From assembly GCA_002842735.1 (NCBI GenBank), contig PHEB01000013.1:38573-102572 (forward strand): a DNA stretch of 64,000 bases, in the 5' to 3' direction. Of this stretch, positions 42,215 through 52,170 are shown piece after piece. The notes beneath the pieces were generated by a model. The model saw nothing but the letters and a program-made list of their open reading frames with translations, was not told the origin of the DNA and ran no database searches. Both the position numbers and the translations under genes were made by a program. The stretch comes from Alphaproteobacteria bacterium HGW-Alphaproteobacteria-7. Its GTDB lineage: Bacteria > Pseudomonadota > Alphaproteobacteria > Sphingomonadales > Sphingomonadaceae. The stretch's first letter is position 1. Each line of letters begins with the position of its first letter.

Positions 42215-43257
42215 GCGCGCGTGAACGTCTGCTCGCCGCCACCAAAAACCGTGTGCTGATCTTTGACGGCGCATTCGGCACCCAGATACAGAACCGCAAG
42301 TTGAGCGAGGCGGATTACGCGGGCACCCTTGGCCTGCCCGCCGATCAGAAGGGCAATAATGATATCCTCGCGCTGACCCGCCCGGATGTGATTGCGGATA
42401 TCACGCGGGCCTATCTGGATGCGGGGTCGGACATTGTCTCGACCAACACCTTTTCGGCCAACGCGATCAGCCAGGCCGATTACAAGGCGGAAGCACTGGT
42501 TGCGGAGATCAACATCGCGAGCGGCAGAATCGCGCGAACGCTGGCGGATGAATATGCGGCGAAGGACGGCAAGCCCCGGTTCGTTGCAGGCGCGATCGGG
42601 CCGACCAACAAGACGCTGTCGTTAAGCCCCGATGTCGAAGACCCCGGTTTCCGCGAAATCACCTTCGATGAACTGGTCGCGGTTTATAAGCAGCAGGCCG
42701 CCGCGCTGATCGAGGGCGGGGTGGACTTTATCCTGATCGAAACGGTGTTCGATACCTTGAACGCCAAGGCCGGGATCATGGCGGTCAAGCAGTTGGAGCG
42801 CGACACCGGGCGCGACATTCCGCTGATGATTTCGATGACGCTGACCGATCTTTCGGGCCGCAACCTTTCGGGCCACACCGTTGAGGCGTTCTGGTATGCA
42901 GTGCGCCATGCGAGGCCGCTGACCATCGGCCTCAATTGCAGCTTCGGCGCGGAGCAGTTGCGCCCGCACGTCAAGGTGCTCTCGCAGATCGCCGATACGC
43001 TGTTGATGATCTATCCCAACGCGGGGCTTCCCAACGAGCTGGGCGAATATGACGAAGCGCCGGAGACGACCGCCGGGCTGGTGGCGGATTGGGCGGCGCA
43101 CGGACAGGTCAACATCCTTGGCGGGTGCTGCGGATCGACGCCTGACCATATCGCTGCGATTGCCAAGGCGGTGGCAGCATCGAAACCCCGCGAAGTGCCG
43201 CATCCAGCGCCTGCCATGCGGCTGGCGGGCTTGGAACCCTTCACCGTGGCGGCTTGA
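42211..43257 (+). CDS. metH: Methionine synthase MetH, homocysteine-binding subunit (split gene)
   Basis: The 348-residue protein corresponds to the N-terminal homocysteine methyltransferase domain of cobalamin-dependent MetH. The zinc ligands are visible as Cys in GLNCSFGAEQL and CC in GGCCGSTPDH, with the substrate loop FDGAFGTQIQ at the start. The remaining MetH domains are a separate gene 28 bp downstream. A split MetH is known in Sphingomonadales and other alphaproteobacteria. The true start is ATG 42211, overlapping the metF stop; the much longer track ORF runs through metF in another frame. Confidence 0.94.
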   Translation: MSARERLLAATKNRVLIFDGAFGTQIQNRKLSEADYAGTLGLPADQKGNNDILALTRPDVIADITRAYLDAGSDIVSTNTFSANAISQADYKAEALVAEINIASGRIARTLADEYAAKDGKPRFVAGAIGPTNKTLSLSPDVEDPGFREITFDELVAVYKQQAAALIEGGVDFILIETVFDTLNAKAGIMAVKQLERDTGRDIPLMISMTLTDLSGRNLSGHTVEAFWYAVRHARPLTIGLNCSFGAEQLRPHVKVLSQIADTLLMIYPNAGLPNELGEYDEAPETTAGLVADWAAHGQVNILGGCCGSTPDHIAAIAKAVAASKPREVPHPAPAMRLAGLEPFTVAA

Positions 43258-43285
43258 GCACGAACGGAATTGAAAAGTTGAACCA

Positions 43286-45913
43286 ATGACCCAGCCATCC
43301 TCCGCGCGCTTCATCAATATTGGTGAACGCACCAACGTCACCGGCTCTGCCGCGTTCAAGAAGCTGATCATGGCGGGCGATTACGCCGCTGCGGTCGAAG
43401 TCGCGCGCCAGCAAGTCGAAAACGGCGCGCAGGTGATCGATGTCAACATGGACGAAGGGCTGCTTGATGCGGTCCACGCGATGACCACCTTCCTCAAACT
43501 GATCGCCGCTGAACCCGATATCGCGCGCGTGCCGGTGATGATTGATTCGTCTAAGTTCCATGTGATCGAGGCGGGGCTGAAATGCGTTTCGGGCAAGCCG
43601 ATCGTCAATTCGATCAGCATGAAAGAAGGCGAGGCGCAGTTCCTTGAACAGGCGCGCATCTGCATGGATTACGGCGCGGCGGCGGTGGTGATGGCGTTTG
43701 ACGAGGTCGGGCAGGCCGACACCCGGCAGCGCAAAATCGACATCTGCAAGCGCGCCTATGATCTGCTGGTGGGCGAGGGATTCCCGCCTGAAGACATTAT
43801 CTTCGACCCCAATATCTTCGCGGTGGCGACGGGGATCGAGGAGCATGACCGCTACGGCCTCGATTTCCTTGAAGCGGTGAAGGAAATCAAGGCGCAGTGC
43901 CCCCACGCCAAGACGTCCGGCGGGCTATCGAACCTGTCGTTCAGCTTTCGCGGCAATGAAACCGTGCGCCGCGCGATGCATTCGGTGTTTCTCTATCACG
44001 CGATCCCTGCGGGCCTCGACATGGCGATCGTCAATGCGGGCCAGCTTGACGTTTACGACCAGATCGACCCGACCCTGCGCGATGCCTGCGAGGACGTGAT
44101 CCTCGCCCGCCGTTCGGATGCGACCGAGCGCCTGATCGACCTTGCTGAAAGCTACAAGGGCAAATCGGTCGCTGACGAAAAGGCCGCCGAGGAATGGCGC
44201 GGCTGGCCGGTTGAACGCAGGCTCGAACACGCGCTGGTCAAGGGGATCGACGCCTATGTGGTCGAAGACACCGAAGAAGCCCGCGCCGCGCGTGCAGCCA
44301 ATGGCGACCGCCCGATCGAAGTGATCGAAGGCCCGTTGATGGACGGGATGAACGTGGTCGGCGACCTGTTCGGTTCCGGCAAGATGTTCCTGCCCCAAGT
44401 CGTCAAATCCGCGCGTGTGATGAAGAAGGCGGTCGCGCACCTGATCCCCTTTATCGAGGCCGAGAAAGACCTGCTGCCCGAGGAAGAACGCAAGGCCAAG
44501 GGCAAGATCATCATGGCCACGGTGAAGGGTGACGTGCACGACATCGGCAAGAACATCGTCGGCGTTGTGCTCCAGTGCAATGGCTATGACGTGATCGATC
44601 TTGGCGTGATGGTGCCGTGGCCGACGATCCTCGCCTCCGCGAACGACAACAAGGCCGACATGATCGGTCTGTCGGGCCTGATCACGCCTTCGCTCGACGA
44701 GATGGTGACGGTGGCCGAGGAAATGCAGCGCGCAGGGTTCACCATGCCGCTACTGATCGGCGGGGCGACCACCAGCAAGGTGCACACCGCATTGCGGATC
44801 GACCCGGCTTACGAAGGCCCGGTGATCCATGTGCTCGATGCGAGTCGCGCGGTGGGGGTGGCGTCCAAGCTATTGTCCGATACCCAGCGCGATGATTACG
44901 TCGCCGAGGTCGCGGATGAATACATCCACGTGCGCGATGCCCGCGCGGGCAGGTCGCAAAGCGTGCTGCTGAGCATTGATGAGGCACGCGCCAATTTTTA
45001 CGATGCGTTCCTGTCAGATAAACCCGCCCCGCCGCAGCAGCCGGGGGTGCACGTGTTCAATGACTGGTCGCTGGAGCACTTGCGCACCTTCATCGACTGG
45101 ACGCCGTTTTTCCGCGCGTGGGAATTGCACGGCAATTATCCCGGCATCCTGACCGATGACGTGGTGGGCGAAACCGCGACGCAATTATTCGCCGATGCCA
45201 ATGCGATGCTCGACCAGATCATAGCGGAAAAATGGCTGACCGCGCGCGGCGTTGCGGGGTTGTGGCCCTGCGCGCGCGACGGGGATGATGTGACGATCCA
45301 CCTCGCCGAACAGGAACAGCACGTGCGCCTGCCGTTCCTGCGGCAACAGGTGAAGAAAAGCCGTGACCGGGCGAATATGTGCCTTGCCGATTTCATCGAC
45401 CCCAACGGCGACTGGATCGGCGGCTTTGCGGTCGGAATCCATGGGATCGAGCCGCACAGCGCGCGGTTTCAGGCCGACAAGGATGATTATTCCGACATCC
45501 TGCTGAAAGCGCTGGCGGACCGGTTCGCTGAGGCGTTTGCCGAGGCGCTGCACCAGCACGTGCGGACAACGCTGTGGGGCTACGCGCCGGGTGAACAGCT
45601 GACCTGCGAGGCATTGATCAAGGAGCAATATCGCGGCATCCGCCCCGCGCCGGGCTATCCTGCGTGCCCCGATCACTCGTTGAAGCCGATCCTGTTCGAT
45701 CTGCTCGATGCGCCGAAGAATACCGGCCTGACCCTGACCGAAAGCTTTGCCATGTGGCCGACAGCGGCGGTCAGCGGCTTCTATTTCGGCCACCCGGAAT
45801 CGCAGTATTTCGGCGTTGCCCGCGTGGGCCGCGATCAGGTGGAGGATTACGCCGCGCGGCGCGGGGTTGATCTGGCGACGGTGGAGCGCTGGCTGCGGCC
45901 TAACCTCGATTGA
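43286..45913 (+). CDS. metH: Methionine synthase MetH, folate-cobalamin-activation subunit (split gene)
   Basis: The 875-residue protein supplies the rest of MetH: the pterin-binding barrel ([11 protein letters not shown], then IDVNMDEG), the cobalamin cap and Rossmann domain with [16 protein letters not shown] (DxHxxG base-off ligand) and [10 protein letters not shown], and the C-terminal reactivation domain with a SAM-binding [12 protein letters not shown]. It methylates homocysteine together with the upstream subunit, using methyl-THF and cob(I)alamin. No cobalamin riboswitch lies between the two halves. Confidence 0.96.
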   Translation: MTQPSSARFINIGERTNVTGSAAFKKLIMAGDYAAAVEVARQQVENGAQVIDVNMDEGLLDAVHAMTTFLKLIAAEPDIARVPVMIDSSKFHVIEAGLKCVSGKPIVNSISMKEGEAQFLEQARICMDYGAAAVVMAFDEVGQADTRQRKIDICKRAYDLLVGEGFPPEDIIFDPNIFAVATGIEEHDRYGLDFLEAVKEIKAQCPHAKTSGGLSNLSFSFRGNETVRRAMHSVFLYHAIPAGLDMAIVNAGQLDVYDQIDPTLRDACEDVILARRSDATERLIDLAESYKGKSVADEKAAEEWRGWPVERRLEHALVKGIDAYVVEDTEEARAARAANGDRPIEVIEGPLMDGMNVVGDLFGSGKMFLPQVVKSARVMKKAVAHLIPFIEAEKDLLPEEERKAKGKIIMATVKGDVHDIGKNIVGVVLQCNGYDVIDLGVMVPWPTILASANDNKADMIGLSGLITPSLDEMVTVAEEMQRAGFTMPLLIGGATTSKVHTALRIDPAYEGPVIHVLDASRAVGVASKLLSDTQRDDYVAEVADEYIHVRDARAGRSQSVLLSIDEARANFYDAFLSDKPAPPQQPGVHVFNDWSLEHLRTFIDWTPFFRAWELHGNYPGILTDDVVGETATQLFADANAMLDQIIAEKWLTARGVAGLWPCARDGDDVTIHLAEQEQHVRLPFLRQQVKKSRDRANMCLADFIDPNGDWIGGFAVGIHGIEPHSARFQADKDDYSDILLKALADRFAEAFAEALHQHVRTTLWGYAPGEQLTCEALIKEQYRGIRPAPGYPACPDHSLKPILFDLLDAPKNTGLTLTESFAMWPTAAVSGFYFGHPESQYFGVARVGRDQVEDYAARRGVDLATVERWLRPNLD

Positions 45914-45919
45914 TCGGGC

Positions 45920-47119
45920 TTACGCCGCCGCGCGCACCCGTTCTCCCAGCCGCTTCAGCATCGGCGTCGCCAGCGGAATGCTCAGCATCGTGCTCGCCAC
46001 CGCCATCAGCAGCAGCGCGGTGAAGGTGGTGGGGGTGATGATCGCCTTGTCCAGCAGGATGTTGGCGAAGATGATCATGATCAGTGCCTTGGTCTGCAAT
46101 AGCCAGCCGATCAGGCTCGCCTCGGCGCGGCTCCAGCCCAGCAGCCGTCCGGCGATGTGCACGCCCGCCAATTTGCCCCCTACCGCCGCCGCCAGCAACA
46201 GCGCCGCCGCACCGAACACCGCCAGCCCGCCGCCCTGCCATTCGGTGCGCAAGCCTGTGGACAGGAAGAACACCGGCATCACCGTCAACAGCACCACGTT
46301 GCGGAACCTGTCCATCGCCTCATGCCCGAACCATTTCGCGTCGAGCACCACCCCCGCCAGAAACGCGCCGACCATGAAGTGCAGCCCCGACCAGTCGCCT
46401 GCCAACCCGCATAGCGCCAGCCAGATCAGCCCTACCGGCCAGCGGTCGCCTTCCGACAGCCGCTTCATCAACCACCGCACCGCCAGCGCCGCGGCCGCAA
46501 AGCCGGCGAGGAACAGCGCCTGCCGCCCGATCCGTTCCCAATCGAGCAGGATGATCGCCAGCACCCCCCAGATCGCGATATCATCCAGGCTGGCATAGCG
46601 CAGGATGCGCTGTCCGATCGGCTGGCGCAGAATTGCCAGCTTTTCCATGAACAGCACCAGAATCGGCAGCGCGGTGACGGCGCAGGCCATGCCCACCCCC
46701 AGCAGCACTTGCCAATCGTGCCCATTCGCCCCGCGCCAGCCGGGAAATTGCAGGATGATGGCAGCGGCGATGGTGCCTGCGACCAACGGCACCCCCAGCG
46801 CCAGCCCGGCGGTCAGCCCGGTTTCGCGCCGATGTTTCCACGCCTGCGACAGATCGAGTTCGATCCCCGCGATCCACACGAACAGCATCACCGCCCACCA
46901 CGCGACGCCATTGAGCGCGGTGATCACATCGGGCCGGAACACGAAGGCATAATAATCGGGGAACGCCGCGCCCAGCACGCCGGGGCCGAGCAGGATGCCG
47001 CCGACAATCTGCACCACCACCAGCGGTGCCCAGTAATCAATGCGCAATATCCGCCACACCAGCCACGGCACGGCGAAAATGATGGCAAGCGCGATCAGAT
47101 AGATTTCGGTGAGGTTCAT
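45920..47119 (-). CDS. Cation:proton antiporter, CPA2 type
   Basis: The 399-residue membrane protein has about 12 hydrophobic segments and the CPA2 pattern: GGILLGPGVLGA in the third helix, FVWIAGIELDLS, and the conserved ASLDDIAIWGVLA, where the DD pair carries protons. Regulatory RCK/TrkA domains are absent. It may exchange Na+ or K+ for H+. It is transcribed toward metH (convergent, 6 bp apart) and divergent from the gcv operon. Confidence 0.87.
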   Translation of the reverse strand: MNLTEIYLIALAIIFAVPWLVWRILRIDYWAPLVVVQIVGGILLGPGVLGAAFPDYYAFVFRPDVITALNGVAWWAVMLFVWIAGIELDLSQAWKHRRETGLTAGLALGVPLVAGTIAAAIILQFPGWRGANGHDWQVLLGVGMACAVTALPILVLFMEKLAILRQPIGQRILRYASLDDIAIWGVLAIILLDWERIGRQALFLAGFAAAALAVRWLMKRLSEGDRWPVGLIWLALCGLAGDWSGLHFMVGAFLAGVVLDAKWFGHEAMDRFRNVVLLTVMPVFFLSTGLRTEWQGGGLAVFGAAALLLAAAVGGKLAGVHIAGRLLGWSRAEASLIGWLLQTKALIMIIFANILLDKAIITPTTFTALLLMAVASTMLSIPLATPMLKRLGERVRAAA

Positions 47120-47265
47120 GGGCTTGCGTCTTTAGTCGGCGGCTTACCCGCAGGCAAATGCGATTGTCGCGGGGCAAACTGCGCCGTCCCCGATTGACGC
47201 AATGCAGCAAATCGCGCAAGCGCAAGGGGTCATCCGCATGGGAAGCGATTCTTGTGCGGGCGGAC

Positions 47266-47468
47266 GAGCGGGAGAGCCCGTTGCCCCGGTCAAACGGGGC
47301 GCGGCGCCGAAGGAGCAACCGCCCCGGAAACTCTCAGGCCAATGGACCGCTCGGCTGCGTGACACTCTGGAAAGCGCCCCGGATGAATATCCGTGGCCAC
47401 CGAAGGGGTAAGCCTTGCGCGAGTTTGCGCAGGGTCAGTCTCTCAGGTCACCCGACAGAGGGGGCAGG
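47266..47468 (+). ncRNA. Tandem glycine riboswitch upstream of gcvT
   Basis: The leader has the hallmarks of two glycine aptamers in series. Aptamer 1 includes GCGGGAGAG, CGCCGAAGGAGCAA, GGAAACTCTCAGGC and the CACTCTGGAAAG junction; aptamer 2 includes CACCGAAGGGGTAAG, TCTCTCAGGT and GACAGAGGGGG. It ends 57 bp before the gcvT start. Glycine binding normally switches on gcv expression, which fits the downstream genes. The flanking 47120-47265 probably holds the promoter; I see no gene there. Domain boundaries are approximate. Confidence 0.93.
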
Positions 47469-47525
47469 ATCGTGGCGGTGCCGACAGGCCCGTCGGACTG
47501 CCGTATTCTGCCGGGAAGACCTCAA

Positions 47526-48689
47526 GTGACCGACCACGATATCCCAGATGATTTTGACGAACATCTCGAAGACCTGCCGCTTGATCCGCTGCCGCTGGAT
47601 GCGTGGCACCGGGCGCGGGGTGCGCGGATGGTGCCGTTTGCGGGCTATGACATGCCGATCCACTATGCCGGGCCGTCCGGAGGTATCGTCGCCGAACATA
47701 ACTGGACGCGCGAGAATGCGGGCCTGTTCGATGTAAGCCACATGGGCCAACTGCTGCTCTCCGGCCCCGGTCTGGATGCAGCGGTTGAGGCGGTGCTGCC
47801 GATTGATCTCTCCACGCTCAAACTCGGTCAGCAACGCTATTCGCTGCTGCTTGATGAGGATGGCGGCGTGCTCGATGATCTGATGGTTTCGCGCTGGCCC
47901 GATGCGCTTTATCTGGTGGTCAACGGCGCGACCAAGTGGGACGATATCGGCACCCTGCGCGAAGCGCTGCCCGATGACATCACCTTGAACCATCTCGATG
48001 AACACGCGCTGTTGGCGCTGCAGGGGCCCAAGGCGGCGGACGCGCTGGCGCGCCATGCGCAGGGCGAATATCCGCTGTCGGCGCTCACCTTCATGCGGTT
48101 TAGGCGGTTCACCATCGCGGGCCACGATGTCACCATCGCACGGGCGGGTTACACGGGGGAGGACGGGTTCGAAATCTCGCTCCCCGCTGCCGCTGCCGAG
48201 GATATCGCAACGCTGCTCTGCGCCGAGCCCGAAGTGCAACCGATCGGCCTTGGCGCGCGCGATTCGCTGCGGTTGGAGGCGGGCTTACCGCTTTACGGCC
48301 ATGATATGTCGCCCGAAACCTCGCCCATCGAAGCGGGCCTGATCTTCGGCATCAACAAGCGCCGCCGCAGTGAAGGCGGATTCCCCGGTGCTGACCGGAT
48401 CATCCGTGAAATTGCCGAAGGCACTGCGCGGCGCTGGGTCGGCCTCAGGATTGATGGCCGCCTGCCCGCCCGCGAAGGGGCCGAGGTGTTTGCAGGAAGC
48501 GACCATATCGGAACCGTCACCAGCGGCGGATTTTCGCCCACATTGGGCGCGCCCATCGCGATGGCCTATGTCGCGAGCGAACATGCCGCCATCGGCACCG
48601 CGCTTGAAGTCGAAGTGCGGGGCAAACGCCTCGCCGCCACAGTTTCACCGACACCTTTTGTCCCCCACCGCTATTTCAGAGGGAGCTGA
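47526..48689 (+). CDS. gcvT: Glycine cleavage T protein (aminomethyltransferase) GcvT
   Basis: GcvT transfers the methylene group from the aminomethyl-lipoyl H protein to tetrahydrofolate, releasing ammonia. The protein has MVPFAGYDMPIHY, the Asp-containing FDVSHMGQ folate site, the ARAGYTGEDGFEIS loop and GLGARDSLRLEAGLPLYGHD. Starting at the GTG 47526 gives 387 residues, with about 28 acidic residues before the conserved HRARGARMV; the track ORF runs back into the riboswitch and cannot be right. It is the first gene of gcvT-H-PA-PB. Confidence 0.95.
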   Translation: MTDHDIPDDFDEHLEDLPLDPLPLDAWHRARGARMVPFAGYDMPIHYAGPSGGIVAEHNWTRENAGLFDVSHMGQLLLSGPGLDAAVEAVLPIDLSTLKLGQQRYSLLLDEDGGVLDDLMVSRWPDALYLVVNGATKWDDIGTLREALPDDITLNHLDEHALLALQGPKAADALARHAQGEYPLSALTFMRFRRFTIAGHDVTIARAGYTGEDGFEISLPAAAAEDIATLLCAEPEVQPIGLGARDSLRLEAGLPLYGHDMSPETSPIEAGLIFGINKRRRSEGGFPGADRIIREIAEGTARRWVGLRIDGRLPAREGAEVFAGSDHIGTVTSGGFSPTLGAPIAMAYVASEHAAIGTALEVEVRGKRLAATVSPTPFVPHRYFRGS

Positions 48690-48692
48690 ACA

Positions 48693-49064
48693 ATGACCCG
48701 TTATTTCACCGATGAACACGAATGGATCGACGTTGAGGACGGGATCGCCACCGTCGGCATTACCGAATATGCGCAGGGCCAATTGGGCGACATCGTGTTT
48801 GTCGAACTGCCCGAAACAGGCGCGCTGATCGAACAGGGCAAAGATGCCGCCGTGGTCGAAAGCGTCAAGGCGGCTTCCGATGTCTATGCGCCGATCACCG
48901 GCGAGATCACCGAAGTGAACCCCGCGCTGGAAGATGATCCCGCGCTGGTCAATTCCGCGCCCGAAGATGACGGATGGTTCTTCAAGATGACCATCGCTGA
49001 CGAAGGCGAGCTCGACGGGTTGATGGACGAAGACGGTTACAAGGCCTTCGTCGAAGCGCTGTGA
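48693..49064 (+). CDS. gcvH: Glycine cleavage H protein GcvH
   Basis: GcvH carries the lipoyl arm that shuttles the aminomethyl group between P and T proteins. The 123-residue protein has the [16 protein letters not shown] start, the lipoyl-lysine hairpin [14 protein letters not shown] with modified Lys near residue 63, and WFFKM near the end. Length is normal. It lies 3 bp after gcvT, clearly in the same operon. Confidence 0.97.
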   Translation: MTRYFTDEHEWIDVEDGIATVGITEYAQGQLGDIVFVELPETGALIEQGKDAAVVESVKAASDVYAPITGEITEVNPALEDDPALVNSAPEDDGWFFKMTIADEGELDGLMDEDGYKAFVEAL

Positions 49065-49121
49065 CCGGCACGCCGCCCGCCGCCTGACATCACCCCCCCC
49101 CCTCAGCCACGGAACCACCCC

Positions 49122-50486
49122 ATGCGCTATCTTCCTCTCACCGATACTGACCGCAGCGCGATGCTCGAAAAAATCGGCGCGGCCAGCGTTGATGATCTGT
49201 TCGTCGACGTGCCTGCGATCGCGCGGCTGGACGGCCCGATCCACGACCTGCCCATGCACGCCAGCGAGATGGCGGTGGAACGCCACATGAAGGCGCTGGC
49301 GGCGAAGAATCTGGTGGCGGGCGAGGTGCCGTTCTTCCTCGGGGCAGGAGCCTATCGCCACCACGTCCCCGCCAGCGTCGATGCGATCATCCAGCGCGGC
49401 GAGTTTCTGACCGCCTATACCCCGTATCAGCCCGAAATCGCGCAGGGCACCTTGCAGATGTTGTTTGAATTCCAGACGCAGGTCGCGCGATTGTATGGCT
49501 GCGCGGTGGCGAATGCCTCGATGTATGATGGCTCGACCGCGTGCTGGGAAGCGGTGGCGATGGCGACCCGCGTCACCCGCCGCAGCCGCGCGGTGCTGTC
49601 GGGCGCGCTGCATCCGCATTATGCGCAGGTGGTGAAGACGATGGCGCAGTTCACTGGGGACACCATCGCCGATGCCATGCCCGCGATTCAACCCGAATCC
49701 GATCTGGCCGGCCTGATCGCGCGGATCGACGACGATACCGCCTGCGTGGTGGTGCAATATCCCGATATCCTTGGCCGGATCAGCGATCTTGCCCCGGTGG
49801 CCGAGGCCGCCCACGCCAAGGGCGCGCTGCTGGTGGTGGTGAATACTGAACCCGTGGCGCTCGGCGCGTGCAAATCGCCCGGCGAAATGGGCGCGGATAT
49901 CGTGGTGGGTGAGGGGCAATCGCTGGGCGTCGGGTTGCAATTCGGCGGGCCATACCTTGGCCTGTTCGCGGTGCGCGATCCCAAGCACGTGCGCCAGATG
50001 CCGGGGCGGCTGTGCGGAGAAACTGAGGATGCGGAAGGGAAACGCGGCTTCGTGCTGACGCTCTCGACCCGCGAACAACACATCCGCCGCGAAAAGGCGA
50101 CGAGCAACATCTGCACCAATTCCGGCCTGTGCGCGCTGGCCTTCTCTGTCCACCTGACGCTGCTGGGGGAGGCGGGGCTGCGGCAACTGGCGGCAGAAAA
50201 CCACCGTCTCGCCTGCCTTGCCGCTGATTGGTTGGCACGGGTGCCGGGGGTGCGCGTGCTCAACACGGCGTTTTTCAACGAATTCACTCTGATTTTGGAT
50301 GGCAAGCCCGCGCGCGAAATCATCCGCGATCTGGCGGATCGCGGTGTGCTCGGCGGGGTGTCATTGGGGCGGCTGTATGGCGGGGTCACGGCGCTCGACC
50401 ACGCGTTGCTGGTGGCGGTGACCGAAACCACCACGCAAGAGGATATCGAGCGGCTGGCCCGCGAACTTGAGGAGGCCGTCAAGTGA
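49122..50486 (+). CDS. gcvPA: Glycine dehydrogenase (decarboxylating) subunit 1, GcvPA
   Basis: In the split P protein, subunit 1 is the N-terminal half; with subunit 2 it decarboxylates glycine with PLP and loads the aminomethyl group on GcvH. The 454-residue protein has the [31 protein letters not shown]-type block (quoted here only as family region at about 70-100), [11 protein letters not shown] and [15 protein letters not shown] poly-C run lies in the 57-bp gap before its ATG. A dispersed inverted repeat separates it from gcvPB. Confidence 0.95.
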   Translation: MRYLPLTDTDRSAMLEKIGAASVDDLFVDVPAIARLDGPIHDLPMHASEMAVERHMKALAAKNLVAGEVPFFLGAGAYRHHVPASVDAIIQRGEFLTAYTPYQPEIAQGTLQMLFEFQTQVARLYGCAVANASMYDGSTACWEAVAMATRVTRRSRAVLSGALHPHYAQVVKTMAQFTGDTIADAMPAIQPESDLAGLIARIDDDTACVVVQYPDILGRISDLAPVAEAAHAKGALLVVVNTEPVALGACKSPGEMGADIVVGEGQSLGVGLQFGGPYLGLFAVRDPKHVRQMPGRLCGETEDAEGKRGFVLTLSTREQHIRREKATSNICTNSGLCALAFSVHLTLLGEAGLRQLAAENHRLACLAADWLARVPGVRVLNTAFFNEFTLILDGKPAREIIRDLADRGVLGGVSLGRLYGGVTALDHALLVAVTETTTQEDIERLARELEEAVK

Positions 50487-50500
50487 GCGATTTTTCTCCC

Positions 50501-50592
50501 GCTCGCCCTGAGCTTGTCGACGGGCCGTCCTTGTTTTCCAGCGCCGTTCTCGAAGAAAAAGCAGTGCTTCGACAGGCTCAGCACGAACGGAG
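50501..50592. repeat. Dispersed inverted repeat, copy 3, between gcvPA and gcvPB
   Basis: Arms CTCGCCCTGAGCTTGTCGA and GACAGGCTCAGCACGAACG match copies 1 and 2 with a few changes. It fills most of the 112-bp gap between two subunit genes of one enzyme. As in the smo operon it must be transcribed and can fold into a stem. Confidence 0.82.
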
Positions 50593-50598
50593 TTTTGC

Positions 50599-52167
50599 AT
50601 GACCGCCCCCAACCAATCTGGCTGGAAGCCCGCCATGATCGCCTCCAAAGACGGGATGCACGCCCATAGTTCCGGGGCCCCCGTCACCACCACCGGCAAT
50701 CGCGCGCTGATGCTCGAAGAACCGCTGCTGTTCGAAATCGGGCGCGGCGATGTGACCGGGGTTGATTTGCCCGCGGTTGATGCCGCCGCTCCCACCCGCC
50801 TCGCTGGTCTGGCGCGGTCTGAACCCATCGGCCTTGTCGGACTGACCGAGCCGGAGGCGGTGCGCCACTACACCCGCCTTAGCCGTCAGAATTACGGGAT
50901 CGACCTCGGGTTCTTCCCGCTCGGTTCGTGCACCATGAAACACAACCCGCGCCTTAACGAGAAAGTCGCACGGCTGCCCGGCTTTGCCGATGTTCACCCG
51001 CTCGCCCCGCAATCGACGGTGCAGGGCGCGCTGGAAGTCATCAGCCAGCTGGGCGAATGGCTGTGCAAGCTGACCGGGATGCCCGCCGTCGCGATGAGCC
51101 CCAAGGCCGGCGCGCATGGCGAGCTGTGCGGGATCCTCGCCATCCGCGCCGCGCATGAGGCACGCGGTGATGCGCGTGAAGTGGTGCTGGTGCCCGAAAG
51201 CGCCCACGGCACCAACCCCGCCACCGCCGCCTTCGCCAATTACCGGGTGGAGGATATCCCCGCGACGCCCGAAGGCCGGGTTGATGTCGCGGCGTTGAAG
51301 GCGCGGCTCGGGCCGGATGTTGCGGCGGTGATGATCACCAATCCCAACACCTGCGGATTGTTCGAGAAAGACTTCCGCGAAATCGCCGATGCCGTCCACG
51401 CGGCAGGGGGCTATGTCTATTGCGACGGCGCCAATTTCAACGCCATCGTCGGCAAGGTGCGCCCCGGCGACCTTGGCGTCGATGCGATGCATATCAACCT
51501 GCACAAGACCTTTTCCACCCCGCATGGCGGCGGCGGGCCGGGGTCAGGGCCGGTGGTCTTGTCCGAAGCGCTCGCGCCCTTCGCGCCCTTGCCATTCGTG
51601 CGCAAGCAGGCCGATGGCGCGTTCTACCTCGTCGAGGAAGAACACCGCGAAGAACGCGGGCCGAGCTTTGGCCGGATGACCGCGTTTCACGGGCAGATGG
51701 GGATGTTCACCCGCGCGCTCACATATATGCTCAGTCACGGCGCGGACGGGATGAAACAGGTGGCCGAAGATGCGGTGCTCAACGCCAATTACATCCTGCG
51801 GTCGATGGAAGACATCCTCCACGCGCCCTTCGCCGCCAGCGGCCCGTGCATGCATGAGGCGCTGTTTGGCGACAAGGATTTCACCGGCGGGCTTTCCACG
51901 CTGGACGTGGCGAAGGGGCTGATCGACGAAGGCTATCACCCGATGACGGTGTATTTCCCGCTGGTGGTGCACGGCGCAATGCTGGTCGAACCGACCGAGA
52001 CCGAAAGCAAGGCGGCGATCGATCAATTCATCACCGCCTTCCGCGCCGTGGTGGAACGCGCGTTGGCAGGCGATGAGGCGCTGAAACAAGCGCCTTATTA
52101 CGCGCCCCGGCGGCGGCTGGATGAAACGGCAGCGGCAAGGAAGCCGAAGCTGGTGTTTGAAGGGTAG
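50599..52167 (+). CDS. gcvPB: Glycine dehydrogenase (decarboxylating) subunit 2, GcvPB
   Basis: This is the C-terminal half of the P protein and holds the PLP lysine. The 522-residue protein has FFPLGSCTMKHNPR, the GAHGELCGI loop, and HINLHKTFSTPHGGGGPGSGP (quoted in part), where the Lys of HKTF forms the Schiff base. Length is normal for the split enzyme. It is the last gene of the riboswitch-controlled operon; the convergent flippase-like gene ends 3 bp later. Confidence 0.96.
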   Translation: MTAPNQSGWKPAMIASKDGMHAHSSGAPVTTTGNRALMLEEPLLFEIGRGDVTGVDLPAVDAAAPTRLAGLARSEPIGLVGLTEPEAVRHYTRLSRQNYGIDLGFFPLGSCTMKHNPRLNEKVARLPGFADVHPLAPQSTVQGALEVISQLGEWLCKLTGMPAVAMSPKAGAHGELCGILAIRAAHEARGDAREVVLVPESAHGTNPATAAFANYRVEDIPATPEGRVDVAALKARLGPDVAAVMITNPNTCGLFEKDFREIADAVHAAGGYVYCDGANFNAIVGKVRPGDLGVDAMHINLHKTFSTPHGGGGPGSGPVVLSEALAPFAPLPFVRKQADGAFYLVEEEHREERGPSFGRMTAFHGQMGMFTRALTYMLSHGADGMKQVAEDAVLNANYILRSMEDILHAPFAASGPCMHEALFGDKDFTGGLSTLDVAKGLIDEGYHPMTVYFPLVVHGAMLVEPTETESKAAIDQFITAFRAVVERALAGDEALKQAPYYAPRRRLDETAAARKPKLVFEG

Positions 52168-52170
52168 CTA

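Noticed and set aside
47415-47525. Upstream extension of the gcvT ORF in the track
   Set aside because: These codons lie in the second aptamer of the glycine riboswitch; the GTG at 47526 begins the protein-like part.
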